From contig KL197718.1 in assembly GCA_000697665.1 (NCBI GenBank), positions 402,976 to 439,407 on the forward strand: a stretch of DNA of 36,432 bases. The letters run 5' to 3'. Both the position numbers and the translations under genes were made by a program. Below are positions 31,501 to 36,432 of this stretch, one piece after another (the first letter of the stretch is position 1; every line of letters begins with the position of its first letter). This stretch comes from Jaapia argillacea MUCL 33604. Lineage: Eukaryota; Basidiomycota; Agaricomycetes; Jaapiales; Jaapiaceae. The notes beneath the pieces were generated by a model. It saw only the letters and a list, made by a program, of their open reading frames with translations, made no database searches and was not told the DNA's origin.

Positions 31501-32648
31501 GAGAAACTTATCAGCTACTGCTACTCGAAGTGGGAGGAACGAAACTTCATACCAGGGTTCGAGACAAGACCCGGTAGATCCTTCACCTCAACTCTCACAA
31601 TGGGAAGTTCATCAAGGATACTCAGCATTCCTTGCGCTACCTTCCCCGTCCTATCCCCACAAAAAAATCAGCTCAAAGGAACGAAGCTCGATTCAGAACA
31701 CGCGTACCCAGTGACACCGATAACGACAGGACCCAATTCCCGTGGTGTCCCGTTCTCCACTATGAGGTTCCCTATTGATCGAAGGGAGGAACGGAGGGAG
31801 GGGATTGAGGGGTGGGTGTGTGGACGGGGTGTGTACTAGTTAGATGACATGAGTGAGATGAGAGGTGAAAGGGTGGAGGGGTGGGGGACGTACGAGGAAA
31901 GGAGACGATATACCCGCTTCGAGGTGGAGGTGTGCGAGAGTTGATAAAGATTCCAGGGCTCCCGCAACTAAACTCACATGATAAGCTAAATGCCATCGGG
32001 AAGTGTGAATGTATGCGAGGTACTGACCTCCAGCGAACCAACCAAACCCAACCGTCCTCTTCCCATCTTCACCTGTGAGTAATTCATAGTCGATTAACCG
32101 CGGTAGGGAATCGGAATCGTATGATAGGGGGTCAGGTGTGGGATGACCAGATACGAAACGGGATAGGAGGGGCATGTTGTATGGTTGTCCTTTGATTGTA
32201 TGCGAGAACATCAAGTGAGTTCTTGGCACTTTGGTTGAAGAGGAAGAGGATGGGGAGGGTACAGGTGAAGTGAGGAGTTCGTCAAGAGGCGTTTCCTTGA
32301 TTCCTATTATTATATGCGCGGGTTCGAGAGTGGGATGAACCTCTGCTCCAGCCTGACGCCGTGCCAAGCATCAACGAGACATGAAGACACGAAGGAAGGT
32401 GAAGCGCGTACCTTGACGAACTCATCAACTTTAAACACCCTCCTCGCACATTCCTGCACCAAAACTCTTACACCCTCTTTGCTCACGAGGTCATGAACGT
32501 CATCAGGAGTCAAAGGACACCTCCTCTCCCAAATCCTCGCAGGGTCTTCACGTCGTATACCGACGGTGACTCTGTGAGGGGCGGCGGTGGAGAGAGAACG
32601 ATGGGGGAGGAAGGAGAATGGAGAACGACGGAGGAGAGGGATGGTCAT
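28522..32648 (-). CDS. Bifunctional lysine-ketoglutarate reductase/saccharopine dehydrogenase (AASS-like)
   Basis: The start is at 32648 and the stop at 28522-28524, with many short introns (first exon 32648-32412, second beginning 32352). The first 22 residues (MTIPLLRRSPFSF, then HRSLSTAA) are Arg/Ser/Leu-rich without acids: a likely mitochondrial presequence. The LKR half shows GIRREDPARIWERRCPLTP, IIIGIKETP, MFSHTIKGQ, FGWFAGVAGALES, the nucleotide-binding GVTGTGKVAQG, and RCVGDVSCDV. A charged linker leads to the SDH half: VLMLGSGMVAGP (Rossmann start), KHMITASYISPPM, LILNEIGLDPGVDH, SFVSFCGGLPAPE and YKFSWSVLGVLRAALQGA. Together these are the two domains that convert lysine plus 2-oxoglutarate to saccharopine, then to aminoadipate semialdehyde plus glutamate. 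This one-protein form is best known from lysine degradation in animals and plants; fungal biosynthesis normally uses separate Lys1 and Lys9 proteins. Confidence 0.9.
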
Positions 32649-33095
32649 GGTTGAATATGGGGGGTGGAAGCGAGGCGGAGGGTGGGTTTATGGGATGAAG
32701 ATCCGGCCGGGACGTAGAGCTTCGTTGGCGGCTAAGATGTATTGAGTGTCCTCACCCCGGTTTTTACGGAACTTGGCACGCCGTTTGAGCGGGTCCTGCC
32801 ATCCTACGATGACATTACTAGCTCATCCCAGTCCCTGCCTTTAGAACGACGCGTCCGAATCGCGTCAATGTTGAAAAGCCATTGAGATTTGAGGTGGTCA
32901 GGGGCACGTCAGGGGACCGTCGCTCGATTCTGGGGGACCACGTGGCCATCCTCAGCCTCGTGTGGTTGTTCAAGTGACTTGAAGTCTCATGAAGTTCTCA
33001 GTCGCCAATATCTGCATATTCTGAAGTATTATTCTCTCTCTTACCCGACCACTGTACCAACAGCCAACGCCGACACCCTTATCTGACCTCGCCAC
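32649..33095. other. Upstream region of the LKR/SDH gene up to the hAT left end
   Basis: It contains the promoter of the minus-strand LKR/SDH gene and the flank of the transposon. No further gene is supported. The last eight nt before the element, CTCGCCAC (33088-33095), would be the left target-site copy if the element starts at 33096. Confidence 0.4.
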
Positions 33096-33119
33096 TAGTG
33101 TTGAGGAAAAAACCCATAG

Positions 33120-33165
33120 GTAAATTACCGAGGGTAAATTATAGAGTAAATTACTAGTAAATTAC
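33120..33165. repeat. Four subterminal GTAAATTA(C) direct repeats
   Basis: Copies at 33120-33128, 33134-33141, 33146-33154 and 33157-33165 are spaced 11-14 nt apart. Shorter GTAAA copies follow near 33197 and 33206. They are candidate transposase-binding sites. Confidence 0.65.
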
Positions 33166-33243
33166 CCTTGTTTACCGGGACGTCCACGAGAGGGGGTAAA
33201 GAATGGTAAAGAAACCTGCGTAGGTCAGGCCCTCCAGCGAGCA

Positions 33244-33804
33244 ATGTCTTGGGCGGCGGGACCGTCAGCGCAAATCAAATTTGAGGGTAGCGGCGGGCAA
33301 AAATGTATTGTAAATGAGAATTCTTCAATTCCCCTCCACCTCCTCATGGGCGACATTTGTGCAGACGACGACCAAGGCTTCAGGAAAGCCGAGGATCTCA
33401 CTCTGACATTGAGGGATGTCCCTCCGATCACCGAAGATTTCTTCCTCGAGGCACTCGCTATCCCCGTACTTCTCCTTCCTGCGCTCCTTCCAAAGGAGGA
33501 CGTATCTGTGGTGGACTTCGTTAATCGGAAACTTCCCCCTTTCACACCTGAAGAACCAATCAACTCACCAAAAGCACTCGACCTGTTGTTCTCCTTGGGC
33601 GATGCACCGGATCCGGATCCCACACCTGAGAAGCTCCTCCAGGTTACCGTACCTCCCCTGGACGACATACGCCGGCTTCTTGCGTCACACAGCCAAGCAT
33701 GGCTAAATGGCCAGAATTCGATTTCTCTCACCGGGCCCTCCATGGAGCCCGAGGTGCTTCCCGTTTGGGTGCTCACATACTGGGAGCGCCTCCACTGCTT
33801 GTGA
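33244..33804 (+). CDS. N-terminal segment of the Ulp1/hAT protein, ended by an in-frame TGA
   Basis: This 186-codon frame starts at ATG 33244. It contains no catalytic motif but has a helical, Leu/Asp-rich character, and ends with LPVWVLTYWERLHCL, a segment that in fungal Ulp1-type proteins leads straight into the next helix. The same frame continues beyond the TGA at 33802-33804 with HREWQRAWTWFKKKRVAPQ and then the protease domain. No intron of usable length and phase removes the stop. The simplest reading is a nonsense mutation splitting one ancestral gene; CGA to TGA at a CpG is a likely route. A strain polymorphism or assembly error is also possible. Confidence 0.6.
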   Translation: MSWAAGPSAQIKFEGSGGQKCIVNENSSIPLHLLMGDICADDDQGFRKAEDLTLTLRDVPPITEDFFLEALAIPVLLLPALLPKEDVSVVDFVNRKLPPFTPEEPINSPKALDLLFSLGDAPDPDPTPEKLLQVTVPPLDDIRRLLASHSQAWLNGQNSISLTGPSMEPEVLPVWVLTYWERLHCL

Positions 33805-36432
33805 GGCACGCACCGAGAATGGCAGCGTGCTTGGACGTGGTTCAAGAAAAAGAGGGTGGCCCCTCAAGCTGTTCGACGAGTTGAGTATGACCAGACGGAG
33901 TACTATCTTCGGTCTTTCACTTGGGAGGGGGAGTTGGGTTTGAATGCAGATCAGGGGAAGAATGTTTCGTTAGCCCATTACTTCAGCCAGGATTGGTTCA
34001 ATGATATTCATATGAACGAACTCATCTCCGTACTCGATCACGAAATCTCCGATTCATCCCTCTACCTCCCACAAAATCACCTCCTCCTCACAACCTACAG
34101 CACCAAGAGACTACGAGACACATACCAGCGCTCGGAGGAAACCCCTTATTCAGCAGAGAACTACCTTTGGAAGATCGGCACCAGCCTCAGCGTTGGTGGG
34201 CTTGAGGTCGTTGCAGGGATCTTTTTGGTTGGGGGGAACCACTGGGTGGCAGTTGTTGTCGAGGTTATGAAGCGGAATGTGCTATATGGCGATTCGTTCG
34301 GAGCACCACCGGACTCGACCATTGTTGCGGCGTTAATGTGGTGGCTTGCCCAACACGTTTCAGGCGAGTTCTCGTTATCGGAGCTTGGGGTGGCGAAACA
34401 GCAGGATTCATTTTCGTGTGGATTGCTTGCATTCAACGCCCTCGCTGTCTACTTTTTACCCAGCCAGTACAGTTTGCTTGATTCCACTGAGACATCATGC
34501 GACTTTGGGAGGATGGCCATGTTTCGGCGAGTCCTACGATGCATCCAGGTGAGTTTACTCATTAAATTTATGTGTATGAGAGACCTGAAATGTATTGTAC
34601 AGACGAAACAATTCTATGAACGCATGGCGCTCCTCAGTAGCACCAAGTCACCTGACAATACGCAACCGGCTTCCCCTCCGTTGACGACAGACCTGCCCAT
34701 CTTGCTCGCTGACCTCACTCTGACCCCCAAGCGACCATCTGCGCCGAAGCGTCCCCACGAGGATGTGGCATCGCCCACAACCGAGAGAACTCCTGCAATG
34801 GAGCCAGATGCACCGGCAAGCCCCAGCATCTCTCGCAGCCCAAAGAAGAAGAAGATCAAGACTCTAGGGCCCTCAAAACCTTCAAAGGCAAAGACATTGA
34901 CTTTGAAAGGGCGAAAGTCAAAGCCGCAGAGTTCCATGAAACAATCATCACTTCACGTGTCGTTTTCCAGTCTCGCCACCAAGAACCAGACTTTGGTGAG
35001 TCTTCAAATCTTTCTTATCTTCCCAAATTTCTAATGAGTCTTGTAGGCTTCAATTAGCGCCTCTAACGAAGATAATGACTCGGAGAGCAGCGCCAACAAT
35101 ACATCTAATCGACCTCACACCAAATCTGTTGGTCGACCCCGTATCACCCTCCTCGATGACATCACCATTACTGTTCCAACGAATGATCCAGCCAAGTCCA
35201 CGTATCGCTGTGCGGGAACAAAGTGTACAAAAACATGGTCGAATCGCAATAGTGCTCGCATTTTTGCCCATGCTAGTCTCTGTCGTGGTCTCAAGTCAGC
35301 GGTGAGGAAGGCGATCTCAGCGAGAAGTGCCGGAAAGTCGCTAGGGGCACAGATGGCGAGAGCCGATTCTACTGTCACAACTGCCCCTCCACCTGATCCA
35401 TCAGTGGTGGCAGTTGAGGAATTTGATGCTAGGCCCACGTCTCACGCATTTGATACGTTCAAAACACAGGGCCACATCGACCTTCAAACAAAACTTGACT
35501 TTGCAATCATGAAGTTTGTCTGTGTTTGTGGTATCCCCCCTCATGTTGTTGACCTTGAAGAGTTCAAGAATATCCTTGCTGTGGCCAACAGCAACTACAA
35601 CCCTGTTTCGAGGACAACCCTTGTCGATGTCCATATTACTCGTGAGTGTGAACACATACGTGCCAAGCAAATCAAGATTCTCTCCACGGAGCGAAACCTC
35701 ACCCTTGGCTTTGATGGAGGGAGTACCATGGTGAAGTACGCCTTCTATACTGTCTCGGTAAACACCACGGATCAAAGGAAGTTTTTTCTCGAGGGAGAAG
35801 ATTGTACGGGGGTCATTCATTCCGGGGTTTGGATTAAGGATCTACTTCTTGATGTAAGTGCCAGTAGCTGCCGCTCTGCCCTGACCTCACCACGACTTTG
35901 CTTTATTTGTCAGGTGATGCAACGTGTTGGAACCGCTCGCTTCGCTGGTGTCTCATCCGATAATACGGGGAATACACAGGTTGCTCGACGCGAGCTATGC
36001 CTTGCCGTGAAGACCCTTATAAATGTGCCTGACCCAATCCATCTCATCAATAATGCCATCCAAGATATTGTCCTTCTTCCGTTCTTCAACGATGTAAGTG
36101 AAAGTTCTTGTTGCTCGATCTATATTAACCGGCTTCATTAGGTCAAGACAAAGTTGCGAGGTGTCATCAAGTTTTTCAACAAGTCAACAGCTGCCACGAC
36201 AGCTCTACGTACTGAGCGTAAGAAGCGAAACATTGGACAGGGCCTTCAGTCAATTGGGAAAACTCGCTTCGGAACTTTGATCATCTCCGCGATTTCGTTG
36301 CGCCGTTCGCTTGAAGCAATTCACGATCTTGTGGCATCTGGCAACATTGACATTGATGTAAGCGTGATTCTAAATCTACATCGACCCCATTTTTTGAACT
36401 GTCCTCAAATCAGACACATGCCGAGCACTTCA
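33805..36432 (+). CDS. Ulp1-like cysteine protease - BED-like finger - hAT (DUF659) transposase, 3' partial
   Basis: The frame follows 33244-33804 after a stop; the first ATG in frame is near 34012. Introns: 34549-34602, 34996-35046, 35854-35913, 36094-36141 and 36358-36413. The C48 protease part shows His (GGNHW, 34240), Asp (YGDSFG, 34291), Gln (34399) and Cys (QQDSFSCG, 34417), so the whole catalytic set is present. A basic stretch (SPKKKKIKTLG) is probably a nuclear signal. Next comes a BED-like finger (YRCAGTKC ... HASLC) and then a hAT transposase with LGFDGGS (first Asp, 35713) and GVSSDNTGN (second Asp, 35959), followed by the LINNAIQDI helix. The C-terminus with the third catalytic Glu and the dimerisation domain lies outside the window. 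The transposase would cut and paste the element; the protease may act on SUMO-like conjugates or on the fusion itself, which is speculation. Confidence 0.78.

Larger units (their letters stand above)
33096..36432 (+). mobile_element. hAT-type DNA transposon with Ulp1-protease/transposase gene (left part; right end outside window)
   Basis: A TAGTGTTGAGG terminus at 33096 is followed at once by four short direct repeats of GTAAATTA(C) (33120-33165) and then by a gene with Ulp1-protease, BED-like zinc-finger and hAT-transposase segments that runs off the end of the window. TAGTG-type ends and subterminal repeats suit hAT elements, and the first seven nt match the small element at 2702. The exact left boundary cannot be proven without the right end and target-site copy. 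Confidence 0.65.

Noticed and set aside
33093-33100. Perfect palindrome CACTAGTG as a possible regulatory site
   Set aside because: It is better explained as the junction of flanking CAC with the TAGTG end of the hAT element.
34549-34602. In-frame readable segment of the protease gene treated as coding
   Set aside because: It has clean GTGAGT and TACAG borders and a length divisible by three, so it is taken as an intron that merely stays open; RNA would settle it.

Overview
The window is nuclear DNA of a filamentous fungus, most likely a basidiomycete of the Agaricomycotina. Almost every gene is cut by many short introns (about 48-110 nt). The set also fits: a TKL-like kinase of the sort expanded in mushrooms, a Zn2Cys6 regulator with a fungal trans-activation domain, tandem DUF7514-like proteins, and a Ulp1-protease/hAT transposon. 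Species and order cannot be fixed from the sequence alone. I rebuilt the gene models by hand, joining exons so that reading frame and family motifs continue across each junction.

Layout. 1-560: no gene seen. 580-1874 (+): kinase-like protein with a changed catalytic loop, probably a pseudokinase. 2701-3966: small hAT-type element with matching terminal inverted repeats and an imperfect target-site duplication. 4736-5734 (+): unknown coiled-coil protein with KEN- and D-box-like motifs. 6537-7980 and 8468-9511 (+): two tandem paralogues resembling DUF7514. 9613-11320 (-): old yellow enzyme (OYE) oxidoreductase. 11715-14547 (+): Zn2Cys6 transcription factor. 14716-16818 (-): amidase. 17855-19415 (-): PuuE-type allantoinase/polysaccharide deacetylase. 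20142-22730 (+): NCS1 nucleobase/allantoin permease. 22976-27075 (-): MAK21/NOC1 ribosome-biogenesis factor. 27635-27737 (-): intron-containing tRNA-Pro(AGG). 28522-32648 (-): bifunctional lysine-ketoglutarate reductase/saccharopine dehydrogenase with a likely mitochondrial presequence. 33096 to the end: left part of a hAT transposon whose main gene joins a Ulp1-like cysteine protease, a BED-like zinc finger and a DUF659/hAT transposase; its right end is outside the window.

How the genes may work together. The 9.6-22.7 kb block (reductase, regulator, amidase, allantoinase, permease) looks like a small nitrogen-catabolic neighbourhood. The permease and allantoinase are divergently transcribed from one 0.7-kb region with several GATA-factor motifs, which suggests import and ring opening of allantoin or a hydantoin-like compound under nitrogen control. 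The OYE gene and the Zn2Cys6 regulator are likewise divergent. Shared regulation of the block is inference. The MAK21 and LKR/SDH genes are housekeeping or primary metabolism and share a purine-rich coding strand.

The most unusual items are the Ulp1-BED-hAT fusion with an in-frame TGA, the newly delimited small hAT element, the PuuE-type allantoinase paired with an NCS1 permease, the animal/plant-like LKR/SDH fusion in a fungus, and three frame-supported GC-AG introns.
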